Origin: an uncultured Collinsella sp. | GTDB lineage: Bacteria > Actinomycetota > Coriobacteriia > Coriobacteriales > Coriobacteriaceae | NCBI GenBank assembly: GCA_900552295.1 | Contig: URZB01000010.1 | Coordinates: forward strand, 1-14,973 | DNA length: 14,973 bases | Direction: 5' to 3' | Shown here: piece after piece, positions 7,969 through 14,886 of the stretch | How positions within the stretch are numbered: position 1 is the first letter of the stretch | How the letters are laid out: the number at the start of each line of letters is the position of its first letter | Program-made: the position numbers and the translations under genes | Notes under the pieces: model-generated | Databases searched by the model: none | What the model saw: only the letters and a program-made list of their open reading frames with translations | Told to the model about the DNA's origin: nothing

Positions 7969-8931
7969 TCACGATTTTCTCAAGATGTTCGTAATCCAGA
8001 GCAAAAGCGCGGTCTGAGAATCGGCCGAACCCTTGAGCGCGAGCTCCACATCAACGGCACCCTCGAGCGCTGCGACGAGCTCTGCCATCGAAAAGCGACG
8101 TGCCCAGGTCAGGTGATTCTTGACCTGCCAGGACTGGAGTTTGAGCGTTGCGGCCAGCTCACGACCCTGTCCGCGCGCATCGAGCGCCTTGGCAACGATA
8201 AGCTCGCGAATGCGGCCGCACAGCAATGTGTACGTCCACACGTAGCTCTTGGCGGGCATTAGATTGAAGAGCTCGAGCGAACGGCGCATGTCACGGGCCG
8301 AGACCGCATTGAGAAAGTCCCAGGGTTGAACCTCGGCCGTACGTACAATCCAGCGCTCAACGTCGGCAAGCTCAATCTGGGGCGCCTCGACCATCTGGGC
8401 AAGCTTAGCCAAGTCGTTATCGAGCATGCGAGTGTTTTCACCCGAACGCGAGACGAGCTCCTCGGCGGCCGCCGTCGAGATCGACTTGCCGTGCTGCGTC
8501 GCCATCTGTTGCACGCGGCGCGGTAACTCCCAGCGCTTGGTGCCGGAGCAATCGATCACGGCCTTCTTGTCGATTTTGGCGATCGCCTTATACAGGCGCG
8601 TGTTCTTGGCAAGCGAGTCGGCGATGATGAGGCAGACCGTCGTGGGGCTGGGACTCGCCAGATAGTCGACAAACGGCTCCGAGACCGCCTTAGCGAGCTT
8701 TGAGCAGCCATCAAGGATTACCAGGCGAAACTCGCTGCCCATCGGAAAGGTGTTAAGCGATCCGATAATGGACTCGATATCGGGGTCCTTGGTCATGTCG
8801 CGCTCGTCGAGGTTGAACTCGACCATTCCCGACTTTTCCAGACGCGCCTTCATACGCGAGACGGCGTGATCGCGCTTGACGCCGTCGGTACCGACGATCA
8901 GATATGCCGGCAGCAGACCGGTTTCGGACAT
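7969..8931 (-). CDS. holA: DNA polymerase III subunit delta
   Basis: Clamp-loader subunit that opens the beta clamp during replication; 320 residues, a normal length. The N-terminal region (LPAYLIVGTDGVKRDHAVSR) is the expected family opening, followed by a degenerate AAA+-like core (FRLVILDGCSKL near 68-79, then a TVCLIIADSL strand). A lid region holds the NDLAKLAQM helix, and the C-terminal helical collar contains QPWDFLNAV and LTWARRFSMAELVAALEGAVDVE-type helices. The start is the ATG at 8929-8931, 8 bases after GGGAGG (8940-8945); a longer reading from 8994 lacks support. It lies 78 bases after comEC and 133 before rpsT, exactly the comEC-holA-rpsT order of Bacillus (yqeN position), which supports the call because delta sequences diverge widely. 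Confidence 0.92.
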   Translation of the reverse strand: MSETGLLPAYLIVGTDGVKRDHAVSRMKARLEKSGMVEFNLDERDMTKDPDIESIIGSLNTFPMGSEFRLVILDGCSKLAKAVSEPFVDYLASPSPTTVCLIIADSLAKNTRLYKAIAKIDKKAVIDCSGTKRWELPRRVQQMATQHGKSISTAAAEELVSRSGENTRMLDNDLAKLAQMVEAPQIELADVERWIVRTAEVQPWDFLNAVSARDMRRSLELFNLMPAKSYVWTYTLLCGRIRELIVAKALDARGQGRELAATLKLQSWQVKNHLTWARRFSMAELVAALEGAVDVELALKGSADSQTALLLWITNILRKS

Positions 8932-9009
8932 TACGCTCCCCTCCCGCAGGCCTTCGTATTCGTTCCGTGCCATTCTAGCCCAGGGGCCCACCACACGCCA
9001 TCGACGTCG

Positions 9010-11313
9010 TCACGGTCGCTGGCATCGCATCGCAAAGCCCTTTGCGGTCGGGCTGATGGTGATATCACCGTGTTCGATAGTGCACGCGAAAACGCCGCCC
9101 GCTTCCTTAACGGCATCGATGCAGGCATCGGACGGATGGCCGTATCGATTCCCCTCGCCCGCGCTCGCGAGGGAAAGCTCGGGCTTCAGGACGTCCAGCA
9201 ACTGACCATCGACTGAAACCTTAGAGCCGTGATGCCCAAGTTTAAGGACATCGATATCCCCCACCTCCTGCACGAATTCCCGTTCTTGGTCGAGCTCGGC
9301 ATCACCGGTGAGTAGCATGCGCAGGCCCTTGCCTTCCTGATCATAAGAGAGCAACAGGACAAGCGAGTCCTCATTTCCCTCGCCATCCACGGCCTCGAAT
9401 GGCCACATCACGCGGGCGCAAAATGAGCCGATATCGACCGTATCCCCACGGCGCACCTGCCGATACTCCACGCCAGGTCGGTTCAATACCTCGGCAGGAG
9501 CATCCTCCAGCGCATCCGCCGCCACGGCAATCGTTCCGACCGAAAACTGTTCAAGCACGGCAGGCAGACCACCCCAGTGATCCTCATCCCAATGCGTCAC
9601 AAAGACGGCATCGATATGGTGCACGTTATTGCGAACCAACGCCGCCACCACGCGCTCGTCGAGCCCGCAGTCGACGAGCGCCACTGCGCCGCCCTGGCGA
9701 ATAAGAATCGCATCGGCCTGGCCCACATCGAGCACCGTCACCGAAGGCGGAGCGAATCGATCCCAGAAGACGTACGGAATCGCAGCCAAGAGTACCAGGC
9801 ATGCAAGCCCCACCGACATAGGACGTGCACGGGGACGCGGCCACCAGACAAGCAGAACCGCCAGCAAACACGGCACTAGGTAAATCCACATGCTATCGGG
9901 CGGCACGCTCACGGATGCACCCGGCACGGCGGCAAACAGCTGCTCGAAAAACAGCGCGCAACGGGCGGCAATCATGGGCACAACGAGCGCCCAAGTCCGC
10001 AACGGTCCCACGAGCGAAAAGGGAACCAGCACGATGGACAAAGCAAGCAGTACGCTCACCACCGGACCGATGACCGCATTTGCCAACGGAGCAATGAGCG
10101 AGAACGTACCGAATGCAGGAATGGTAATGGGAAGTGTCGCCAGTTGCGAGCACAGCGTGACGGAAAGCATACTGGCAACGCCCGATGGCACACCCAGTTC
10201 ACCCAAAGCGTAGGTCGCATAGGGGCAAAAGCACAGAATGGCTAAGACGCTGGCACATGGAAGCTGAAAGCCCATCTCGAACAGCACCGTCGGCCGCAGT
10301 AGCACAAAGATGGACATGGTTACGAAGAGTGCCGATGCGCCGTGCCGGCGACGCCCCGCGCCGTTTACGACAAGCGTCGCGAACACCATGCAGCACGCGC
10401 GCACGGCCGAGGGAGACGCGCCCGTAAAGGCAGCGTAGCCAACAAGCGTTATCGCCAATATCGCCCGCTGAAGACCACGTGAGCACCGAGTCTTTTGCAA
10501 TACACCCTCGATTACAAACCCCACGATAGCCAAATGGCTGCCCGAGACGGCAATAAGATGCGCCGTTCCCGTCAACGAAAACCAGTCGCCCGCCGGCTGG
10601 GCGCGCAGCTCGGCCGAACGACCGCAGACGACACCGGCTATGAGCGCACGCGCCGGGTCGGTCGCAGGCGCGATGGACGTTAGCAGCCCATTTCGCAGCC
10701 GAAGCAGCGGGCCCGGAGAGCCCTCATCGACCGGCACAATCCGAACGGCTTGAACCTTGCGCACCTCGCCTCGGAGCACGCGCGATCGTCCATATGCATC
10801 GTTCTCAAAACGTGAAACACGACCGATAACACGCACGTGCGCCCCGACCTTGAGCTCGCGGTCACACGATAGGCGAACCGTTGCCAAGTTCTTACCGTCC
10901 GCGCGTGCCTCGCAGGTATAGGAATATACGTCGTCGTTTATGGATGGATCACCCTGCACGACAAACTCGAGGCTGCTTGCCGCTCGACCGTCGAGCGCCT
11001 TCGAGGCGCCTAGCGTGCCCACAGCCCACCACGCCGAGACGACCGCTCCCGCCACGAGACCGACGGACGCGGCATACAGCCACCGCTTCCAAGGGGCAAG
11101 CCGCGCACAAGATTGAGCCAGCAAAACGAATACCGCCGCCGCAACGGGAATGGCCCATAGCGGCCCGACTGCCGGCGCCTGCTCCCTCAGCAGCGCATCA
11201 GCGGTCACGTTGAGCACCAAGGCGCAGCTCATGCACATGCCGGCACAAAGGGCCATCGTCCACGGCATCAGAGGTCGCGGAGGCATCACATGTTCGCGCT
11301 CGGTCGCACTCAT
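9010..11313 (-). CDS. comEC: Competence DNA channel protein ComEC (ComEC/Rec2, with MBL-fold domain)
   Basis: Integral membrane protein thought to pass single-stranded DNA into the cytoplasm; 767 residues with all three family parts. After N-terminal membrane segments (about 16-35 and 50-100) comes a soluble OB-fold-like region (about 112-198). The polytopic competence domain (about 220-515) contains the signature LIAVSGSHLAIV (253-264). The C-terminal metallo-beta-lactamase domain starts at VLDVGQADA (527-535). It keeps THWDEDH (573-579), LTGDAE (668-673), GHHGS (693-697) and YGHPS (724-728), so the metal-binding residues look intact and nuclease activity is plausible. The start is the ATG at 11311-11313, which overlaps the comEA stop as ATGA; no ribosome site precedes it, implying reinitiation from comEA. 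An upstream TTG (four codons longer) was not preferred. comEB, which sits between comEA and comEC in Bacillus, is absent. Confidence 0.96.
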   Translation of the reverse strand: MSATEREHVMPPRPLMPWTMALCAGMCMSCALVLNVTADALLREQAPAVGPLWAIPVAAAVFVLLAQSCARLAPWKRWLYAASVGLVAGAVVSAWWAVGTLGASKALDGRAASSLEFVVQGDPSINDDVYSYTCEARADGKNLATVRLSCDRELKVGAHVRVIGRVSRFENDAYGRSRVLRGEVRKVQAVRIVPVDEGSPGPLLRLRNGLLTSIAPATDPARALIAGVVCGRSAELRAQPAGDWFSLTGTAHLIAVSGSHLAIVGFVIEGVLQKTRCSRGLQRAILAITLVGYAAFTGASPSAVRACCMVFATLVVNGAGRRRHGASALFVTMSIFVLLRPTVLFEMGFQLPCASVLAILCFCPYATYALGELGVPSGVASMLSVTLCSQLATLPITIPAFGTFSLIAPLANAVIGPVVSVLLALSIVLVPFSLVGPLRTWALVVPMIAARCALFFEQLFAAVPGASVSVPPDSMWIYLVPCLLAVLLVWWPRPRARPMSVGLACLVLLAAIPYVFWDRFAPPSVTVLDVGQADAILIRQGGAVALVDCGLDERVVAALVRNNVHHIDAVFVTHWDEDHWGGLPAVLEQFSVGTIAVAADALEDAPAEVLNRPGVEYRQVRRGDTVDIGSFCARVMWPFEAVDGEGNEDSLVLLLSYDQEGKGLRMLLTGDAELDQEREFVQEVGDIDVLKLGHHGSKVSVDGQLLDVLKPELSLASAGEGNRYGHPSDACIDAVKEAGGVFACTIEHGDITISPTAKGFAMRCQRP

Positions 11314-12023
11314 ACGCAGATACAATCTTTGATTTTGGCGAGCTTCTTCTCACCGATCCCCGACACACGCATCAGATCGTCAACCGAGGCAAAAGCACCG
11401 TTCTTTGTCCGCTCATCGATAATCGACTGGGCCATGGAGGGGCCGATGCCCGAAAGCGTCTGCAGCTCTGCCGCGCTTGCCGTATTGATATTTACTAGGC
11501 CTGTTGCGCCACTCACACCCGATGATGCGGAAGCCCCACCAACAACACCGGCTTCCGCAATGGACGCCTGCTGCTCCCCTACCGTTGGAACGTGAATCTT
11601 CTGTCCATCGACGACCTTAGATGCCCGATTGAGCCCCGTAACGTCTGCCTCGGGCGCCAGCCCGCCGGCGGCATCAATCGCCTGAGCCACCCGCGCGCCG
11701 TCCTTGAGACGATATACACCGGGCGACACAACGGCGCCATCGACATCGACATAGACCTCTGCCGCGGCAGAAGCCTTAGACGAAGAGCCTTCGGATGTCT
11801 TTCCGCTCGAAGCATCGCCGGATCCCGGCTCCACTAACGAACCCGAACCATCAGTGCGCTCAAACGACACACTGCCGGCACCGCCGCCAAGGTTCGCCAT
11901 CGCCAAGCCGCTCGCCATCGCAATGACGACCAGTATCGCCATCACCACCGCCTTATGACCGAGCAGCTTGTCCGCCAAGCGGTCCATCCGTTTGACCCGT
12001 TCGTGTTGTTCGCGCTGCGCCAT
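11310..12023 (-). CDS. comEA: Competence DNA-binding receptor ComEA
   Basis: Membrane-anchored protein that binds incoming double-stranded DNA outside the cell and hands it to ComEC; 237 residues. A basic N-terminal cytoplasmic stretch precedes one membrane helix (about 24-44). A Ser/Gly-rich external linker follows (about 45-88). An SLBB domain spans about 90-147 (VYVDVDGAVVSPGVYRL at its start), and a second flexible linker about 148-175. A C-terminal pair of helix-hairpin-helix motifs closes the protein: NINTASAAELQTLSGIGPS from 178 and LMRVSGIGEKKLAKIK from 217. The ATG at 12021-12023 is chosen because GGGAGG (12031-12036) lies 7 bases upstream; an extension to 12101 would add 26 unsupported residues. 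It overlaps comEC by 4 bases and stands 213 bases after thiI, behind a terminator, so it must have its own promoter. Confidence 0.95.
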   Translation of the reverse strand: MAQREQHERVKRMDRLADKLLGHKAVVMAILVVIAMASGLAMANLGGGAGSVSFERTDGSGSLVEPGSGDASSGKTSEGSSSKASAAAEVYVDVDGAVVSPGVYRLKDGARVAQAIDAAGGLAPEADVTGLNRASKVVDGQKIHVPTVGEQQASIAEAGVVGGASASSGVSGATGLVNINTASAAELQTLSGIGPSMAQSIIDERTKNGAFASVDDLMRVSGIGEKKLAKIKDCICV

Positions 12024-12030
12024 AGCAAAA

Positions 12031-12036
12031 CCTCCC
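12031..12036 (-). promoter_or_regulatory. Ribosome binding site of comEA
   Basis: Minus-strand GGGAGG, 7 bases before the ATG at 12021-12023. It decides between this start and in-frame upstream starts such as the ATG seven codons earlier. Confidence 0.75.
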
Positions 12037-12072
12037 AACACCATCGTGTCAGGAAAAGAGTCCTGCAACAGC

Positions 12073-12101
12073 CATTCTCCAAAACCGGTTTTCGCGGTCA
12101 A
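12073..12101 (-). promoter_or_regulatory. Candidate comEA promoter with a 12-base palindrome in the spacer
   Basis: Minus-strand TTGACC (12096-12101) could be a -35 hexamer; 17 bases on lies AGAATG (12073-12078), a weak -10. Between them sits the perfect palindrome AAAACCGGTTTT (12081-12092), placed where a bound regulator would block polymerase. The palindrome is plain in the sequence; the promoter and any regulator are inferred. Confidence 0.35.
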
Positions 12102-12193
12102 ACCAAAAGCCGACCAAAACCTTGCACAAATCTGTCCATTTATTCAGGCACACGTCAGCAAATGAACACTTAGCCGCAAAATGCCCAGATAGC

Positions 12194-12226
12194 AAAAGAC
12201 CGACGATGCAGGCGCATCGTCGGTCT
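12194..12226 (-). terminator. Rho-independent terminator after thiI
   Basis: A perfect 13-bp stem (arms 12197-12209 and 12214-12226) with a 4-base loop, reading AGACCGACGATGC, loop, GCATCGTCGGTCT, then further T residues on the minus strand. It begins 10 bases past the thiI stop and closes the mihF-gmk-rpoZ-thiI unit. Confidence 0.9.
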
Positions 12227-12236
12227 ATGCACAAAT

Positions 12237-13481
12237 TTACTCGTGATCTTGGTAAATCTCACGCGGAGCAAGCTCCGAATGGTTGCGTTTTAAGGTCTTA
12301 GGGGCCTTATACGTGTTGCTCTCGAAGTCGATGTACTCGGTCTGCTTGAGCAGGCGCTCGATCATCTCCTCGTGATCGAACAACTCCCAAGCCTCATGCA
12401 CGGCATCGAGTTTAGCGTGCGTCTCGGGACGGCGCGGCATAAACAGCGTGCAGCAGTCGGGAGCGGCCTCAGTCGAGATATCGAACGTACCGATCTCCTC
12501 GGCGCGCGCGATGATCTCCTGCTTGTCCGAACCGATGAGAGGACGGAACACGGGGATCTTCACGGCCTCGTTGACGGCCATGATGTTCTCAAGCGTTTGG
12601 GAGGCAACCTGCCCAAGCGATTCACCCGTAACGATGGCCTTGGCGCCCTCGATGTGTGCAATGCGCTCGGCAACCGAATACATAATGCGGCGATACATGA
12701 TCACGCGCAGGTTGCTGGGACAGGTGACCGAAATCTCACGCTGGCAGTCGCCAAACGGCACCACGTACAGGCGACCGATCTGGACACCCGGCTCAAGCGC
12801 ACGGATGATGTCCTGTACCAAATACTCGCTCGTATCGGGCGTCTGCGGACGACCGGAGAAATGTACCGGCACGCACACCGCACCGCGACGCGCGAGCATC
12901 CAAGTCGCCACCGGAGAATCGATACCCGACGACAGCAGCGTCACGACCTTGCCGGCAGAACCCACCGGCAGACCGCCCACGCCGCGCTCGGAGCGCGCGT
13001 ACACATAAACGCTACCCTGAACCACCAGTACGTGCACCATGGCATCGGGGTCGTGCATTTGAACCTTTTTATCGGGGAAGGCCTCACACAACACCTCGCC
13101 CACCTGACGATTGATATCAATCGAGGTGAGCTCATAGTCGGTATTGGAGCGCTTGGCGTGCACCTTAAACGAATCGAAAGGACCAAACTCGCGCAGCGCC
13201 TTGACGGCGGCGGCACAGTACTCCTGCGGGTCGCGGTTAGTGTGATACGCCAAAGACACACGAGCAACGCCGGGAACGGTGCGAATGACACGCGCCGCCT
13301 CATCGGCCTGATGCTCGTTAAAGGTCACGAGGATATAACCGGAAATTCGAGACACGGCATTCACGGAAAAGGCGGCCAAGGCCGCCTTGATGTTATCCAT
13401 GAGGATATGCTCAAAATGTGCGCGGTTCTTACCCTTCAGTCCAACCTCGTGATAGTGGACCAGGCAGACGCGAGCCGCCAT
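12237..13481 (-). CDS. thiI: tRNA 4-thiouridine synthase ThiI
   Basis: ATP-dependent sulfurtransferase that makes 4-thiouridine at tRNA position 8 and can donate sulfur toward thiamine thiazole synthesis; 414 residues. An N-terminal ferredoxin-like region with HYHEVGLKGKNR (9-20) precedes the THUMP tRNA-binding domain (about 60-165). The PP-loop adenylation domain starts at TLLSSGIDSP (181-190) and continues through GESLGQVASQTLENI (286-300). C343 and C344 in DCCTLF lie at the position of the acceptor cysteine of E. coli ThiI. There is no C-terminal rhodanese domain, so sulfur must come from a separate persulfide donor, as in the short Bacillus form. The ATG (13479-13481) follows the rpoZ TAA with no spacer, so translation is probably coupled. 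It is the last gene before the terminator at 12194-12226. Confidence 0.95.
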   Translation of the reverse strand: MAARVCLVHYHEVGLKGKNRAHFEHILMDNIKAALAAFSVNAVSRISGYILVTFNEHQADEAARVIRTVPGVARVSLAYHTNRDPQEYCAAAVKALREFGPFDSFKVHAKRSNTDYELTSIDINRQVGEVLCEAFPDKKVQMHDPDAMVHVLVVQGSVYVYARSERGVGGLPVGSAGKVVTLLSSGIDSPVATWMLARRGAVCVPVHFSGRPQTPDTSEYLVQDIIRALEPGVQIGRLYVVPFGDCQREISVTCPSNLRVIMYRRIMYSVAERIAHIEGAKAIVTGESLGQVASQTLENIMAVNEAVKIPVFRPLIGSDKQEIIARAEEIGTFDISTEAAPDCCTLFMPRRPETHAKLDAVHEAWELFDHEEMIERLLKQTEYIDFESNTYKAPKTLKRNHSELAPREIYQDHE

Positions 13482-13763
13482 TTAGGCTTCAGCAACCTTG
13501 TGGCCGAGCGCCTTCTCGTAACGGGCCTCGTCGTAAGAGATGTCGCCATCGACAATCTCGTCCATAGCCATCGAGATGGTATCGGCACCGGAAAGCCCGA
13601 TGGTAATGTCATCAACATCCTGGACGGCAAGCACGCGGTTGTGCTGGCCACGCAGCATGCTATTGATGTCGCAGGCGCGCTTGGAGGCAAGCGAAGCGAG
13701 CAAGAAGCGGTTGTGATCGGTCTTCTCCAGAAGATCGTCAATGCAAGGCTTTACAACGGACAC
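13482..13763 (-). CDS. rpoZ: RNA polymerase omega subunit
   Basis: Small subunit that clamps beta-prime and aids polymerase assembly; 93 residues. The conserved N-terminal core reads CIDDLLEKTDHNRFLLASLA, followed by the SKRACDINSM helix. A longer acidic middle and C-terminal tail ends in RYEKALGHKVAEA. The start is GTG (13761-13763), 5 bases after the gmk stop; GAGG and an AGGA in the end of gmk can act as ribosome sites. gmk-rpoZ adjacency is widespread in bacteria and supports the call for this short protein. Its stop abuts the thiI start exactly. Confidence 0.95.
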   Translation of the reverse strand: MSVVKPCIDDLLEKTDHNRFLLASLASKRACDINSMLRGQHNRVLAVQDVDDITIGLSGADTISMAMDEIVDGDISYDEARYEKALGHKVAEA

Positions 13764-13768
13764 GGACC

Positions 13769-14338
13769 TCAGATCCTTTCATGCATATCGAGAACGCGAA
13801 CGAGCTCATCGGTCGCGCGGTCGAGATCGTCATTCACCACGACGTCGTCGTAGCGGTCAGCAAGGGCAAGCTCATCGGCGGCGTTTGCCATACGCAGCTC
13901 AATCGTCTCGGGCGTCTCGGTACCGCGACCGACTAGACGCTCGCGAAGCACCTCGAGCGAAGGCGGCTTGATAAAGATCAGCACGGCCTCGGGGAAACGC
14001 TCCTTCACCTGCAGGGCACCCTGGACATCGATCTCCAGAATCAGAGACGCGCCCGAGGCGAGCTTGGACTGGACCTCGCTCACCAACGTGCCGTAGCAGT
14101 TACCGTGGACCTCGGCCCACTCAACAAACTCACCGTTTGCCACGCGGCGGTCGAACTCCTCACGCGTCAGAAAAAAGTAGTTGACGCCGTCGACCTCACC
14201 TTTGCGTGGTGCTCGCGTGGTAGCCGAAACCGTCAGGCCCAGGTTCGAGCGGCGCTCGCGCACACGAGTGACGAGCGTACCCTTGCCTGCGCCTGACGGT
14301 CCAGAAATCACAAAGAGCTTGGAATCCTGAGCGCTCAC
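13769..14338 (-). CDS. gmk: Guanylate kinase
   Basis: Phosphorylates GMP to GDP with ATP, feeding GTP and dGTP synthesis and clearing products of (p)ppGpp metabolism; 189 residues. The P-loop GPSGAGKGT spans 13-21. The GMP-binding segment has SATTRAPRKGEVDGVNYFF (38-56) with the expected R and Y contacts; EIDVQGA follows, and the lid region ends in RGTET. The start is GTG (14336-14338) directly after the mihF TAA, with no good ribosome site of its own, so it likely depends on ribosomes finishing mihF. It sits between mihF and rpoZ, as in Mycobacterium. Confidence 0.97.
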   Translation of the reverse strand: MSAQDSKLFVISGPSGAGKGTLVTRVRERRSNLGLTVSATTRAPRKGEVDGVNYFFLTREEFDRRVANGEFVEWAEVHGNCYGTLVSEVQSKLASGASLILEIDVQGALQVKERFPEAVLIFIKPPSLEVLRERLVGRGTETPETIELRMANAADELALADRYDDVVVNDDLDRATDELVRVLDMHERI

Positions 14339-14647
14339 TTATTTGGTCAGCTGCTCGAGGAGCTGCTCGCGCTGACGGACGCCGAGGCCCTGGACGCGAC
14401 GGGTAGCGGAGATACCGAGCTCCTCCATGATCTTGGCGGCCTTGGCCTTGCCATAACCAGGGAGAGACTCGATGAGGGTGGAAACCTTCATGCGGGAAGC
14501 GATGGGGTCATCGGAGTTGAGCACGGACTCGAGGGACTTCTCGCCCTTCTTGATCTGCTCGCGAAGCTCAGCGCGGGCGTGACGTGCAGCAGCAGCCTTC
14601 TCAAGAGCCTGCTTGCGCTGCTCATCGGTAAGCTGAGGGAGTGCCAT
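14339..14647 (-). CDS. mihF: Actinobacterial integration host factor (mIHF)
   Basis: Nucleoid-associated DNA-binding and bending protein specific to Actinobacteria and unrelated to the IHF/HU heterodimer; 102 residues. The charged N-terminal helix (DEQRKQALEKAAAARHARAE) is followed by the helix-two-turn-helix DNA-binding region. LPGYGKAKAAKIMEELGI starts at 62 and RRVQGLGVRQREQLL at 83, a close match to the pattern of mycobacterial mIHF. The ATG at 14645-14647 is 5 bases after GGAGG (14653-14657); an upstream GTG four codons earlier would remove this spacing. The preceding 239-base gap contains a probable promoter and two long inverted repeats. The order pyrF-mihF-gmk-rpoZ matches that of other Actinobacteria and is the best taxonomic clue in the window. 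Confidence 0.94.
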   Translation of the reverse strand: MALPQLTDEQRKQALEKAAAARHARAELREQIKKGEKSLESVLNSDDPIASRMKVSTLIESLPGYGKAKAAKIMEELGISATRRVQGLGVRQREQLLEQLTK

Positions 14648-14685
14648 TCGTACCTCCAAAAAGTTGGGTTATATCTGATTCAATA

Positions 14686-14724
14686 ATTGGCATTTTAGCA
14701 CGTAGAACGTACAAAATGCCCAAT
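14686..14724 (-). repeat. Long inverted repeat in the mihF leader
   Basis: Arms of 18 bases (14686-14703 and 14707-14724) around a 3-base loop. On the minus strand the RNA would form about 17 pairs (one G-U) with a single-base bulge on each side. No T-run follows on either strand, so it is not an ordinary terminator. It would start about 5 bases after the transcription start predicted from 14736-14741. It could be a 5' stabilising hairpin, a regulator site or an mIHF autoregulatory target; nothing seen chooses among these. Confidence 0.75.
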
Positions 14725-14735
14725 CGCGGCTCCAT

Positions 14736-14764
14736 AGGTTAGACGATACCCGCAAAAAGTGCAA
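14736..14764 (-). promoter_or_regulatory. Candidate promoter of the mihF-gmk-rpoZ-thiI unit
   Basis: Minus-strand TTGCAC (14759-14764) and TAACCT (14736-14741) are 17 bases apart. Both match consensus partly (TTG and TANNNT). The predicted leader of about 80 bases would begin near 14729 and contain the inverted repeat at 14686-14724. A second candidate -10, TAAAAT, falls inside that repeat. Confidence 0.45.
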
Positions 14765-14783
14765 TATACTGCGCCCAAAGTTA

Positions 14784-14841
14784 AGCCCCTGACCTGCGAT
14801 TCCACACAAAGGATGGGAAAGTTTACGCAGGCACAGGGGCT
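14784..14841. repeat. Extended imperfect inverted repeat between pyrF and mihF
   Basis: AGCCCCTG (14784-14791) pairs with CAGGGGCT (14834-14841), and CCTGCG (14793-14798) with CGCAGG (14826-14831). Inside, TTCC (14800-14803) can pair with GGAA (14816-14819). The element forms a near-58-base hairpin on either strand. Tails after the stem have only short T stretches (ATTTTG on plus, TAACTTT on minus). It may terminate pyrF transcription, be a dispersed palindromic element or be part of a small RNA. A plus-strand TATACT lies at 14765-14770, suitably placed for the last idea, but its -35 is weak. Confidence 0.65.
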
Positions 14842-14886
14842 ATTTTGTGCTAATGAGACCCAAAAGTGGTGACTTAGGGGAATCTT

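Noticed and set aside
8932..9009. Terminator between comEC and holA
   Set aside because: No hairpin with a T-run is visible; holA is probably transcribed with comEC, although a TAGAAT in the gap could be a weak -10.
12372..13853. Plus-strand open frame of 493 codons
   Set aside because: It mirrors thiI, rpoZ and part of gmk, crosses three real gene boundaries, has no ribosome site and shows no family motif. It is a composition shadow.
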